This document shows positions 18,681 to 27,027 of a stretch of 64,000 bases of DNA, in pieces. The stretch is from ZC4RG29 sp964521255 (GTDB taxonomy: Bacteria; Bacteroidota; Bacteroidia; Cytophagales; Cyclobacteriaceae), in contig CAZFRM010000005.1 of NCBI GenBank assembly GCA_964521255.1, positions 124,001 through 188,000 on the forward strand, written 5' to 3'. Below the pieces are notes generated by a model. That model had not been told where the DNA came from and made no database searches. It saw only the letters and a list, made by a program, of their open reading frames with translations. Made by a program: the position numbers and the translations under genes. Position 1 is the stretch's first letter, and each line of letters opens with the position of its first letter.

Positions 18681-19457
18681 ATGAAAGCGACAACTATTTT
18701 CCACAAAACTCTCTTGCTTTTTAAAACCAGGCGAATTGAATGCTTTTCTAATTTCTGTGAAGCAGAAGCAAATGTCTCTATACAAAAAACAACCGCTGTA
18801 CAAAGACTCACCATGATTCTCTTGGCAACAACAATGATATTCTGTTTTGCTTGCGAAGAAACAGACGGACCTGTGGGGCCTGTCGGCCCTAAAGGAGATC
18901 AGGGTCCTAAAGGAGATCAGGGAGATAAAGGTGACCCGGGAGCTAAAGGTGATCAGGGAGCACAAGGACTCCAGGGCCCTCAAGGACCAACGGGCGCCCA
19001 AGGGCCTCAGGGAGTATCAGGAAATGCGAATGTAATATTGTATGAATACGGTTCCCAAACATTTTCAGGTTCCGTCTATTACCTGATCACTGACATTGAA
19101 CAAAGTACAGTCGATTCAAGTATGGTGCTGGCCTATTACAATCCTGAAGGAGAGCCAACCACCGCCTGGTATGTTGTACCGGGTTTTGGTCCCTTCAATT
19201 GCACTTACATGACAAGAAATGCTTTGTATAAAACGGATACTGTTCAAAGCGCTTACACGATGGCAGTAAAGTTAGTGAAGACTAACGCCACACCTTATCT
19301 TACCACGGAGACTTTTACAAAGTTCAGAATATTTGTTACAAAAGCTTCATCGGTTGTACAGGGAGGAAGAGTAAAAAAGATAAATTTAGCGGATGCCGGA
19401 GTTGATTTAAATGATTACAACGCGGTTTGCGATTATCTGGGTATACCAAGAGATTAA
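18681..19457 (+). CDS. Collagen-like repeat lipoprotein, copy 2
   Basis: A frame opens at 18615; the ATG at 18681 matches the leader of the first copy, giving 258 aa. A long N-region leads to MILLATTMIFCFAC, with the lipobox Cys followed by EETDG. Seventeen Gly-X-Y triplets (including GPK GDQ GDK GDP GAK) form a stalk twice as long as in copy 1. The C-terminal domain is clearly homologous (NANV.LYEYG.QTFSGS, KFRIFVTKASS.V.GGRVK). About 50 bases upstream of each ATG are also similar (a shared TTATCAT..GC.ACTC.TTCA block), so the promoter was duplicated too. Confidence 0.85.
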   Translation: MKATTIFHKTLLLFKTRRIECFSNFCEAEANVSIQKTTAVQRLTMILLATTMIFCFACEETDGPVGPVGPKGDQGPKGDQGDKGDPGAKGDQGAQGLQGPQGPTGAQGPQGVSGNANVILYEYGSQTFSGSVYYLITDIEQSTVDSSMVLAYYNPEGEPTTAWYVVPGFGPFNCTYMTRNALYKTDTVQSAYTMAVKLVKTNATPYLTTETFTKFRIFVTKASSVVQGGRVKKINLADAGVDLNDYNAVCDYLGIPRD

Positions 19458-19494
19458 ATTGCGGGTATCTCTTTAAAGCTTTTTTATAAACTGA

Positions 19495-19525
19495 AAACCA
19501 ACTTGCTTAAAAAACAAGTTGGTTT
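19495..19525 (+). terminator. Terminator of the collagen-like gene pair
   Basis: A perfect 11-bp stem, AAACCAACTTG (19495-19505) and CAAGTTGGTTT (19515-19525), with a 9-base A-rich loop, followed by CATCTTT. It lies 37 bases past the stop of copy 2. Confidence 0.8.
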
Positions 19526-19593
19526 CATCTTTAAGTTGTCTGAGAAGTAATCTGAGAGACTTCGTTTGCTCCATTATATTAGTATTAAAAACA

Positions 19594-19980
19594 TTACTTC
19601 TTCTGTTTTGATTTTACCAACTCCATATTCTCCTTCACTCTTAATTTCACAAGTTTGGTAATCAACTTAACGGGCAGTGGTTTATCATAAATAAATTGTG
19701 CCGTGTTTTTTTCTTCTTTGTAAAGAGCAATTTGTTTTTTGAATGACTCGTCTCCTGCAGGAACAGGATATAAACCAATATGCTTCTTCCACGCAGCGAA
19801 TGAAACCAGAAATCCTTTCAACTTATAGGCGGGCATATTATAGCTGATCAGCTCTTCTGCAGTTGGTGCAGCTCGCTTAATAATGTTTCTCATCTCCTCC
19901 AAAATGTCTTTTACATTTTTTGGAAAAGCAGAAATGTATTCATCTACCGTTTTAAATTTTATTTTTGCGGCTGGCTCCAT
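19594..19980 (-). CDS. DUF1801 domain protein
   Basis: A 128-aa protein with the DUF1801 pattern: FKTVDEYISAFP near the start, AEELISYNMPAYKLKG, FAAWKKHIGLYP and a C-terminal FIYDKPLPVKLITKLVKLR. The family includes the YdhG/'iron chaperone' proteins with a frataxin-like fold, though its role is poorly defined. Its ATG sits inside the end of the upstream glycosyltransferase gene (29-base overlap), so the two are co-transcribed. Confidence 0.9.
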   Translation of the reverse strand: MEPAAKIKFKTVDEYISAFPKNVKDILEEMRNIIKRAAPTAEELISYNMPAYKLKGFLVSFAAWKKHIGLYPVPAGDESFKKQIALYKEEKNTAQFIYDKPLPVKLITKLVKLRVKENMELVKSKQKK

Positions 19981-21064
19981 CCTGTTTTACGGTATCTTCT
20001 TTTAGAATTTGATTCACGATGCTGATGCATTCATCAATACTCATTGTATTAGTGTCTACCGCCACACTCCCGTTACCATAAGGACCAAAAGTGTTAGCAT
20101 TAGTAACCTTGAATAATCCCACCACAGGCGCTTGTGATGCGCTGGCTAAATGCATCATCCCGCTATCTGCTCCAATAAAAACACTTGTGTTAGCAATGAA
20201 TGATGCGATTTGACGAACATCCTTGCTATAAAAAGTAGGAGCTTTAAATGCGATTTGAGAGACGTTTTCCACAGGCAATACTTCAACAATATTGTAGTCA
20301 GAAAATTCTGTTTTTAACCGATCATAAAATTCTTCCCACCAAACCTGCGAATAACACTTGGCGCCTGTTGCATAGGTAAATATGGAAATGGTTTTTTTAT
20401 CGTCACGCACAATATTGTTTAGTATTCCTTTCGCCTCCTTAATTTCTAAAGAACTCAATTTGAGGTTTAATGGAGGAACCTGGTTCTCATTTTTCGGAAA
20501 CCCAAGTATGCTTAAATAATCCCGAAAGCTATAAACAGGGTGTTTAGCAACATGTTCATGATCACTGTATTTCAATTTGATGTCTTCATTGACATCCCCA
20601 AAACATTTATACTTCGCGTTAGTGAATTGTGCAGCAAGTCTTCCTGATGATGAGTGATTAACGGTATTAATAACAAGGTCATAATTACTCTTTCTAATTT
20701 TCATCCACCCTTGCAGGTATTTGAAAATATCTGAAAAAGGTCTCGGAGGCAACTGAATGATATTAGTAACCTGCTCATAATTTTTAAACAACACCGGTCC
20801 CACTCTTCCTTTTACAAACAGATCAATCTTCGCGTGCGGAAAAACTTCTATCACTTCCTGTAACAACGGAGTAACTAACAATTGATTTCCCAGGCGGTGG
20901 TTTGGCCTGCAAATTAGTATTCTGTTAATTTCAACTTTAGCATTACGATCAATATTGTATGTGGATGAGGCGCCAATGTTCCTGGTCATCCTTCGCATAA
21001 CTTTACGCCATACTTCTTTTAAGCTACCAGAAATATTCATGCTTGTGAAGATTAGACTATTCAA
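19952..21064 (-). CDS. Glycosyltransferase family 9 (heptosyltransferase-like)
   Basis: A 370-aa protein with the GT9 pattern: LICRPNHRLGNQLLVTPLL near 50-68, the central YDLVINTVNHSSSGRLA, and SVFIGADSGMMHLASA in the second Rossmann domain. GT9 enzymes add heptose or similar sugars to the LPS inner core at the cytoplasmic face of the membrane. The start could also be the ATG nine residues in. A lipopolysaccharide kinase-like gene lies directly upstream on the same strand, supporting an LPS-core role. It overlaps the DUF1801 gene by 29 bases. Confidence 0.9.
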   Translation of the reverse strand: MNSLIFTSMNISGSLKEVWRKVMRRMTRNIGASSTYNIDRNAKVEINRILICRPNHRLGNQLLVTPLLQEVIEVFPHAKIDLFVKGRVGPVLFKNYEQVTNIIQLPPRPFSDIFKYLQGWMKIRKSNYDLVINTVNHSSSGRLAAQFTNAKYKCFGDVNEDIKLKYSDHEHVAKHPVYSFRDYLSILGFPKNENQVPPLNLKLSSLEIKEAKGILNNIVRDDKKTISIFTYATGAKCYSQVWWEEFYDRLKTEFSDYNIVEVLPVENVSQIAFKAPTFYSKDVRQIASFIANTSVFIGADSGMMHLASASQAPVVGLFKVTNANTFGPYGNGSVAVDTNTMSIDECISIVNQILKEDTVKQDGASRKNKI

Positions 21065-21115
21065 TTATATTATTTGAGCTCACCTTTCTGCGAGTTCTAA
21101 AACTTTGCGAGAAAA

Positions 21116-21898
21116 TCAGAGACAATTGGTGAATATTTTTTCAAGAGGTGTGACCGTGTAGCGTTTAATGCTTCTTCTAAGTTTCCGCATGTCCGATTCA
21201 CGTTTTTTTTCCTTCTGAAATATAGCTAGCGCTGCGTCTGGTGACTGGCCTGATAGTTTTGCATACTCACTGATCAGCATATTCATATCTTCAGGAGAAA
21301 TTCCCAGTGTAGTAAAATTCCTCAAACCTTTTCTAAAACTTATTTTCCGGGAAAACAGTACTCTGTTCAAATCCACCAAAGCAAAATCAAATCCTTTGTC
21401 TGTGGGGATAATAAGAATATTTCCAAGAGAATAATCTTTGTGATAGATACCAGCGCTATGGAGTTTTATTGTGAAAGCAGCAAGGTGATGGTATAACGAT
21501 GATTTATATGAACCATCAATTTCACTATTAAGAACTTCCTTTAATGTTTTATAAGGAAAGTACTCACTTACAAAATAACTCTTCGTTAATAGTCCCCACG
21601 TGTAGCAATCTAACCAAGCTACATGCGGAGGAGTGATAATGTTGTTTTCGTTGAGTAAGGCAGAATAGAGGTACGCCCTTTCCGCCTTCGATTTTCTGAA
21701 CAACGAATATCCAAGCTTATTGAAGAAGTACATGCCCTTAAAGTTCTTAACGACAAAAGTCCCAAAAGACGTTTCTACTTTTTTTATGATGTTACGATTA
21801 TCCTGAATAATGGAACCAATATGATTAAAAGTATCAGGAAGGCTTAGCGTGAAATCTTTTAATTGCGAATACTCTTCTCTTACTTTAAAGGATATCAT
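21116..21898 (-). CDS. Lipopolysaccharide kinase InaA/WaaP-like
   Basis: The frame opens at 21958, but the ATG at 21898 (MISFKVREEYS) avoids an odd hydrophobic leader, so I use it (260 aa). Kinase-like features are the Lys in TFGTFVVKNFKG, the catalytic-loop sequence HKDYSLGNILI (HxDxxxxN) and the metal-binding acid in FALVDLNRV. This is the pattern of Kdo/heptose kinases that phosphorylate the LPS inner core. It precedes the GT9 gene by 51 bases on the same strand. Confidence 0.85.
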   Translation of the reverse strand: MISFKVREEYSQLKDFTLSLPDTFNHIGSIIQDNRNIIKKVETSFGTFVVKNFKGMYFFNKLGYSLFRKSKAERAYLYSALLNENNIITPPHVAWLDCYTWGLLTKSYFVSEYFPYKTLKEVLNSEIDGSYKSSLYHHLAAFTIKLHSAGIYHKDYSLGNILIIPTDKGFDFALVDLNRVLFSRKISFRKGLRNFTTLGISPEDMNMLISEYAKLSGQSPDAALAIFQKEKKRESDMRKLRRSIKRYTVTPLEKIFTNCL

Positions 21899-22177
21899 GA
21901 TCAAAAAGAAATAAAAACTGGATAGAGCCTTTGCCTCTAAAGGCTTTAACTGAAACAATGCAAATATAGAGAAAGTTTTATGGGGTCAGTAACACTTAAA
22001 TGTGTAATATGATAATAAAAGAAATTACCATACAAACCTCAAACAGAATATGAATTCACAGACCAAAAAAAAAGAAAAAGAAAGGTGCTTGAAATGGAAA
22101 GACTAATTCAAAAGTTCGATATAACAGATAACGATTTAGGCTTGACTATCAACTGATTCGAAAACGTTAGTCAGAAA

Positions 22178-22603
22178 CTAAACTACAAAACTTAAACTGA
22201 GTCCAGCAATGGCACATACATGTTTGTTGGTTGTCGTTTTTTCTCTTTGGCTTTTTTGTTTTACGTGAGTCAAATCTCCAAATGCTGGTGGAAATTCAGG
22301 GACTAAATTGATGTCACCTGACTCAATGTATATTGCCAATCTTTCAGCCAATATTTTACAACCTTTATTGAAGGTGTTGATATTGTCCAATGTTGCTCTA
22401 AATGGTTTTACATAGTCTCCAATAAATTTTCCGTCCTCTAACCAAGTTACCTGATAAACAAAACAATCTTCTTCTTTTTTTAACTGAGCAAAACAAGTAG
22501 CCTCATCATTTGCAATTGTTCGTTCTTTAAGTTTAACTAAAAACTCGATATAGTCTTCTTGGTTATGTAAGAAATTTTCAATAAGATTATATTTATTTAT
22601 AAG
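22178..22603 (-). pseudogene. Startless ORF remnant, unknown family
   Basis: A continuous minus-strand frame of about 141 codons runs from just after a TAA at 22604-22606 to a stop at 22178 but has no ATG. The only common initiator is a TTG at 22390. It encodes helical, charged sequence including QLKKEEDCFVYQVTWLEDGK and FNKGCKILAERLA. It looks like the 3' part of a gene that lost its start. The C-terminal TTTNKHVCAIAGLSLSFVV is probably read-through into junk. It occupies the 672-base gap 21959-22630. Confidence 0.45.
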
Positions 22604-22630
22604 TTAATTTTGCTTAGCTATACAAATTTC

Positions 22631-24349
22631 TTAACCGCCAAATAAATGCCCTTTGTCAGGAGTAATTTGAAGTTTAGTTTTATGAATTTTTAATTCAGAT
22701 TGATTAATTATCTGTGCCTTACCTGAAATTTCTTTTCCATTGAATGTAAACCCAGTACTATTTAAATCATATATCCAAATGTCTTGTTTGAAGTTTAAAA
22801 TTAAACAATGTCTTCTACTTACAGCTGTTCCACCTTTTATGAAAATGTCGTTTGTTTCATAACCTTCTCTACCAACTTTAATAATTGATTGCTTAAATTC
22901 AATTGGTTCTTTATTTTGTTCTACAATTGTTAATACATTGGGTTCAACTTTATCGAAGCGATAATCCATGAACAATAATTTTTGTTTTAGCCCTTTTTCT
23001 GTTTTGTCATGCGATTCCTGATTTTCAAGAAGTATAGAGTAGTTATAATCTAAAAATGGATTATTGTCTGATTTTAGCGTAGAGTAAGTTGGAGAAAATG
23101 AGCCGCCATTTAAAAGGGTTTTGCATAGAAAAGCATTATTTATAATACAACGGTTTTTAACACCTGCCTTTTTTAGTGCATTAGCCAAATCAATACCTGC
23201 TTCATATCGTCCTGTATCATAATAACATTTAAGTAATAAATTGTATGCTTCAATGTCATGCGGATTAAGTTGGATAAAATCAGACAGTAAACTAATAGCA
23301 ACAGGGTAATTACCAAACTCTAAATTTATCCAGCCAAGTGGTTTTTGTCCCTCTACTCTTGGATTTAATTTTAAAGCCGTTGTATAAAAATTTTGTGCTT
23401 GTTTGACGTCATTTTTTAACAATGATAGTTTACCCGAAACCAAAAGCAATTGCACGGACATTTTACTAAAATGCCTCTGAGCAAATTCCAACATAGTATT
23501 TGCTTTAATCCATTTCTTTTGCTCTAACAATTTTTCAATTCGTCGTGAAATTTCAGCAGCACGTATAACACCTGAATTAATTGAAAAAGGAACATATTTG
23601 GCAGCCAACGCTTCCCGAAGTTCTTGTACATTTTGAAAACGTAATTCGGGGTGCATGTTAAGACCTTTTAATAAAACCTCTTGTTGCCAAATAGGAAGTC
23701 TTTTTTCAATAAAATCTTTAGACTCGTGTAACTGAATTATTTCTTCCCTTGTTTTGTAACTGAAAGGATTACGACCTGTGAGAAGTTCTAACAATAACAA
23801 TGATAAGGAATAAGTATCAAATCTAATGTCATTTGCTTTTCTTTCTTTGTATGCTAATTCTTCAGGTGGCATATATGCTAACGTTCCACCATATAAGTTT
23901 GTCATGCCAAAATCAGCCAACTTAATTGTTCCGTCTTCTGTAATAAGAATGTTTTCGGGTTTAATGTCGTTATGTGAAAAACCAGAAGAGTGTACTACAC
24001 CCAATGCATGAGTTAGAGTTGTGATAATATCAAGTGCTTTAGTTGAGTCAGGAATTGTATTTTTTAGTTGGAAACGAAGATTACCTTTAGCACAGTATTC
24101 CATCACTAAAAACAACTTATCATCTTTTTCAAAATGATGATAGAAATTAACAATGTTAGGGTTATTTAGCTTTGCAATCGTCCTTATTTCGTGCATTAAT
24201 TTTTTTTGGCTTTCTTTTTTAGTGTCTTTTAATTGTTTGATAGCAACTAATCTTTCTGCCACTATGTCTTTTGCCAAAAAAACTCGACCAAAACCAGAAA
24301 CTCCTAACTCTTTTACGTATTCATATTTATTATCGAAAATCTCTGTCAT
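22631..24349 (-). CDS. Ser/Thr protein kinase with TPR region and C-terminal FHA domain
   Basis: A 572-aa Hanks-type kinase. The glycine loop is LGVSGFGRV (15-23), the ATP Lys is Lys38 in LVAIKQL, the catalytic loop is HNDIKPEN (126-133) and the DFG is at 146-148. The residue before the catalytic Asp is Asn instead of Arg, so it is a non-RD kinase with probably no activation-loop phosphoregulation of the usual sort. A TPR-like middle (about 280-430) follows, and then an FHA domain near 480-560 (VGREGYETND, SRRHC, STGFTFNG) that would bind phosphothreonine. It is cytosolic, with no membrane segment. A phosphatase partner is not adjacent. Confidence 0.9.
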   Translation of the reverse strand: MTEIFDNKYEYVKELGVSGFGRVFLAKDIVAERLVAIKQLKDTKKESQKKLMHEIRTIAKLNNPNIVNFYHHFEKDDKLFLVMEYCAKGNLRFQLKNTIPDSTKALDIITTLTHALGVVHSSGFSHNDIKPENILITEDGTIKLADFGMTNLYGGTLAYMPPEELAYKERKANDIRFDTYSLSLLLLELLTGRNPFSYKTREEIIQLHESKDFIEKRLPIWQQEVLLKGLNMHPELRFQNVQELREALAAKYVPFSINSGVIRAAEISRRIEKLLEQKKWIKANTMLEFAQRHFSKMSVQLLLVSGKLSLLKNDVKQAQNFYTTALKLNPRVEGQKPLGWINLEFGNYPVAISLLSDFIQLNPHDIEAYNLLLKCYYDTGRYEAGIDLANALKKAGVKNRCIINNAFLCKTLLNGGSFSPTYSTLKSDNNPFLDYNYSILLENQESHDKTEKGLKQKLLFMDYRFDKVEPNVLTIVEQNKEPIEFKQSIIKVGREGYETNDIFIKGGTAVSRRHCLILNFKQDIWIYDLNSTGFTFNGKEISGKAQIINQSELKIHKTKLQITPDKGHLFGG

Positions 24350-24720
24350 TCTAATTATTGTAATAGATTGGGAGCAAATATAAATATGTGAACTTTAGGC
24401 CGTTTTAATCATACTTTATAAACTTACGCGACCACGTTGATGTGCCGACAATCAACAATCCCTCTGTTCCATAACCTGCATAACCAAAATATGAACGAAA
24501 TTTACATAGTAGTCAGTCTACCTTATTTCATATAAATCCCTGGACCATCATTTATTTTTATCTCGTAACGACCTGTTTACAAAAATAAATTCAATTTTCG
24601 TCCTCGTCATCATCTAATGTTCCGTCTTCAAGTTCAATCTTACTATAAAACTCTTCTATTAAGAGAATCTTCTTCAATTAAAATCCCATAAGAGAAATAG
24701 CAGAAACTACCTGCGCTTCA

Positions 24721-24820
24721 GTTCAACCCAGGCTTACATCGAAGTCCCGCGAAGCTACGCCTGAGCTTCGTAGCGAAATCACCGCGCGCACGGACTTCGT
24801 TTAAGCCTTATATGTTGGGC
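24721..24820 (-). other. attC-like integron recombination site
   Basis: The site is bounded by GTTCAAC (RYYYAAC form) at 24721-24727 and GTTGGGC (GTTRRRY form) at 24814-24820. Between them GGCTTACATCGAAGTCC (24731-24747) pairs with GGACTTCGTTTAAGCC (24792-24807) except for one extra, unpaired base, and the centre folds again (GAAGCT/AGCTTC). Two conserved ends, an imperfect stem with an extrahelical base, and about 100 bp in length match attC architecture. Read on the minus strand it lies 14 bases beyond the stop at 24835, the normal position of attC behind a cassette gene. No integrase is in the window. Confidence 0.6.
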
Positions 24821-24834
24821 GCTGTTGCCCTGCT

Positions 24835-25269
24835 CTACTTTTCTTGTTTGTCAGAGGTCAATCTCTTTCTCACAAAATACAACCCAGTCAGAGCACCTAC
24901 TACTCCCATGACAACCGGAAGTCCTCCTGCTGTCAGATTTAGTTTTGTCGTCCCTATGCTAACTCCGAAGTAACCTAATGCGAATGTAAACCCAGCCATA
25001 AATACCCAAAATGTCGAAAGAACAATTGAACTTTTGAACTTATATTCTGGTGCTACTTGGGAACTAACCCAAACCAAGGTTAACGCTCTAAAAAATGGCA
25101 CAAGTACTAGTTCGGGAGTCTCGGGATATGGTGTAATGAAAGGACTTTCTCCACCGCTTAGTGTATTGTATAAAACCCAATGTACAGGGAAGTCAACGAG
25201 GATAGCTGCAATAAAAGAAACAGGTAGGAGAATAATCCATCTTAACCAGTAGCCTAGTCCTCTATTCAT
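24835..25269 (-). CDS. Four-TM membrane protein, possible cassette gene
   Basis: The ATG at 25269 gives MNRGLGYWLRW and a 144-aa protein with about four hydrophobic spans. A longer reading from 25290 adds seven residues. The start overlaps the upstream stop as ATGA (25266-25269), so the two genes are translationally coupled. No known family is recognised. The stop is followed within 20 bases by an attC-like site, suggesting the pair is a mobile cassette. With the upstream wHTH-like protein it could be a small two-gene stress or defence module; that is speculation. Confidence 0.7.
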   Translation of the reverse strand: MNRGLGYWLRWIILLPVSFIAAILVDFPVHWVLYNTLSGGESPFITPYPETPELVLVPFFRALTLVWVSSQVAPEYKFKSSIVLSTFWVFMAGFTFALGYFGVSIGTTKLNLTAGGLPVVMGVVGALTGLYFVRKRLTSDKQEK

Positions 25270-25745
25270 ATTAGTTCTTTTACAATCCAATACAAAATTA
25301 AACCACCCAATACAGTTACCAATAGTCCAATCAGGGTTTGCTTGATGACACTGTCACTTTTTGTCTGTGGATTTATGTTGACTTTGTCAGATTCTGCAAT
25401 TTGGCTTATCTGACCTTTGTTGTCACCACCGATGTTAACTACTTGTGTTGGTTTTTCCTTCCTCTTTAAGTCGTCAAGTCGCTCCTCCCCATTTGGTAAC
25501 AGTCTTGCTAAGATTGTCACGTTGTCAATGGTAAATCGATGTCCGCTAGAACTACTACCCAATTGTCTGTATCGATCTCCCTTTACACTAATCAATTTCG
25601 AATCAATTAATCCTCGGATAATATATTTTAGTTCAGTGTCCCCTCTGTTTTCTTTTTTTAAGAAGTCACTAATCACTGTCCAGCCGTTGCTGGAATTATC
25701 TCTTATATAGAGCAATAGTCTGTCGTTAATGTTTTCGATGCTCAT
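25266..25745 (-). CDS. Winged-helix-like protein with C-terminal membrane anchor
   Basis: A 159-aa protein. The N-terminal half (about 1-95) has the helix/wing rhythm of a winged HTH (VISDFLKK, LKYIIRGLIDSKLISVKGDRYRQL). A linker with NIGGDNKGQISQIAESDKVNI follows, and then a single hydrophobic tail (LIGLLVTVLGGLILYWIV). The GGDN-type repeat before a tail anchor recurs in Bacteroidota accessory proteins of unknown role. It is coupled to the four-TM gene by ATGA overlap and is not assigned. Confidence 0.7.
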   Translation of the reverse strand: MSIENINDRLLLYIRDNSSNGWTVISDFLKKENRGDTELKYIIRGLIDSKLISVKGDRYRQLGSSSSGHRFTIDNVTILARLLPNGEERLDDLKRKEKPTQVVNIGGDNKGQISQIAESDKVNINPQTKSDSVIKQTLIGLLVTVLGGLILYWIVKELI

Positions 25746-25832
25746 ATGTCAACCGGCAATTGTGCCCAAATATCAACTATTATAGAATATATTCCGCTTA
25801 CATCAAAGTCGTTTAGCAAAGGAGTACAAAGA

Positions 25833-26732
25833 TTATTTAAGAAATTTCTCTAAATGCTTTTTGAAAAAGTTTGCGCTATCCGTTATGCTCTGCATAGAAT
25901 CTTTCGCAAAGTTACCTCCCTGCTCAAGGAAATAATACTGCATTCCTGAGAGTGAAGCATCGGGTAAGATGGTGGTGTAATCAATAGAGCCATTGCCAAG
26001 TTCGGTATAATCACGGCTTACCTTATCCATATCTTTTATATGCCACATCACAAAACGACCGGGCTGCTTGTTGAACAACTCGTGCGCACTTAATTTGGAA
26101 GAATGCGCAACCCAATACAGGTCGATCTGCAGTTTAACAAGTGAAGCATCTGTGTTCCGCATGATAATATCATATCCGTTCTCGCCATCGTGGTCGATGA
26201 ATTCGAAGTCGTGATTGTGATACGCAAATCCAAGTTTTGCTTTGTTAACTTGTTCACCAACTATATTCAGTCGTTCAGCAAGAAGTTTGAATTTATCGAT
26301 GGTCCTGGAAGCAGGATCGAGCCAGGGCCAGGTGATGTAACTTTGTCTTAAGTCATGAGCGCCGGCGATGCACTGATCTACATAACGTTTTAATTCATCA
26401 ACGGGCTTATCAAGAAAACGGAAGAGATCATAATGACCGCTCGAGGTTGTCAACTGGTTGTCCTCCAAAAGTTTTTTGAAGTCAGTGGCTTTCATTCCAT
26501 AATATTTTTGCTGATCACCGTCATAGCCATACGTTTCAAGATCCTGGTAGCCGAGGGAAGCTATTTTTTTCAATGCATCCTTTGCATCTTCGGCCATTGC
26601 ATCACGCACCGTGAAAAGCTGCAATCCCATTTTATATTTCTTTGCTATAGGAAAAGTAAAGCCACTCATCCCCATTCCTGCCACCGACATTAACACGCCC
26701 GATTGCTTAATAAAATTCCTGCGATTGATCAT
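25833..26732 (-). CDS. Sugar phosphate isomerase/epimerase (AP-endonuclease-2 fold)
   Basis: A 299-aa protein with a Tat-like or Sec leader (NRRNFIKQSGVLMSVAGMG). The mature TIM barrel carries LYWVAHS, FAYHNHDFEF and the metal-site residues typical of the xylose-isomerase-like family (Glu/Asp/His, for example HNHDFEF and MWHIKDMD). Members include IolE/IolI-like proteins and secreted epimerases in polysaccharide loci. The presence of a leader suggests a periplasmic role in sugar processing. It stands alone on the minus strand. Confidence 0.85.
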   Translation of the reverse strand: MINRRNFIKQSGVLMSVAGMGMSGFTFPIAKKYKMGLQLFTVRDAMAEDAKDALKKIASLGYQDLETYGYDGDQQKYYGMKATDFKKLLEDNQLTTSSGHYDLFRFLDKPVDELKRYVDQCIAGAHDLRQSYITWPWLDPASRTIDKFKLLAERLNIVGEQVNKAKLGFAYHNHDFEFIDHDGENGYDIIMRNTDASLVKLQIDLYWVAHSSKLSAHELFNKQPGRFVMWHIKDMDKVSRDYTELGNGSIDYTTILPDASLSGMQYYFLEQGGNFAKDSMQSITDSANFFKKHLEKFLK

Positions 26733-26782
26733 TGTGTATTGATTGCCTGAATTAAAATCTGCACGAAAGATAAAAAAATATT

Positions 26783-26939
26783 GTTGTCCGACTAAAATGT
26801 AGCATTCGTTTCAATCCCTTGATTTTCTTGATGTTTCTTTATCTGGCCTCACTCCTACCTCTCTCCGAGGGAGAGAGACTATGGAATCAAGAAAATCAAG
26901 GGATTATTTAAGTGCTCGTTTTTTTAGTCGGACGTTAGT
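26783..26939. mobile_element. MITE-A copy 1 (about 157 bp)
   Basis: Inverted ends GTCCGACTAAAA (26786-26797) and TTTTAGTCGGAC (26922-26933), with a second inner inverted pair ATCCCTTGATTTTCTTGAT and its complement, surround a core with TGGCCTCAC...CCTCTC...GAGAGA. A perfect 14-bp direct repeat, GATAAAAAAATATT, flanks it (26769-26782 and 26940-26953). Nearly identical to copy 2 at 33319-33478. It lies between the isomerase start and the membrane-protein gene and encodes no transposase. Confidence 0.85.
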
Positions 26940-27027
26940 GATAAAAAAATATTTGACGCCTTTTAATTCATCTGACAATGTATTCACAAACCTAAATTCC
27001 TTAAGGAGAACTCGAATAGGTGATCGT

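Noticed and set aside
17860..18980. Short periodic repeats that might be a CRISPR array
   Set aside because: The periodicity is the 9-bp Gly-X-Y coding pattern inside the collagen-like genes, with no spacers.
24597..24680. Short minus-strand frame with LEDGTLDDDEDEN end
   Set aside because: Only 28 codons and no good start; it may be an immunity or acidic-tail scrap, but evidence is too thin to call.
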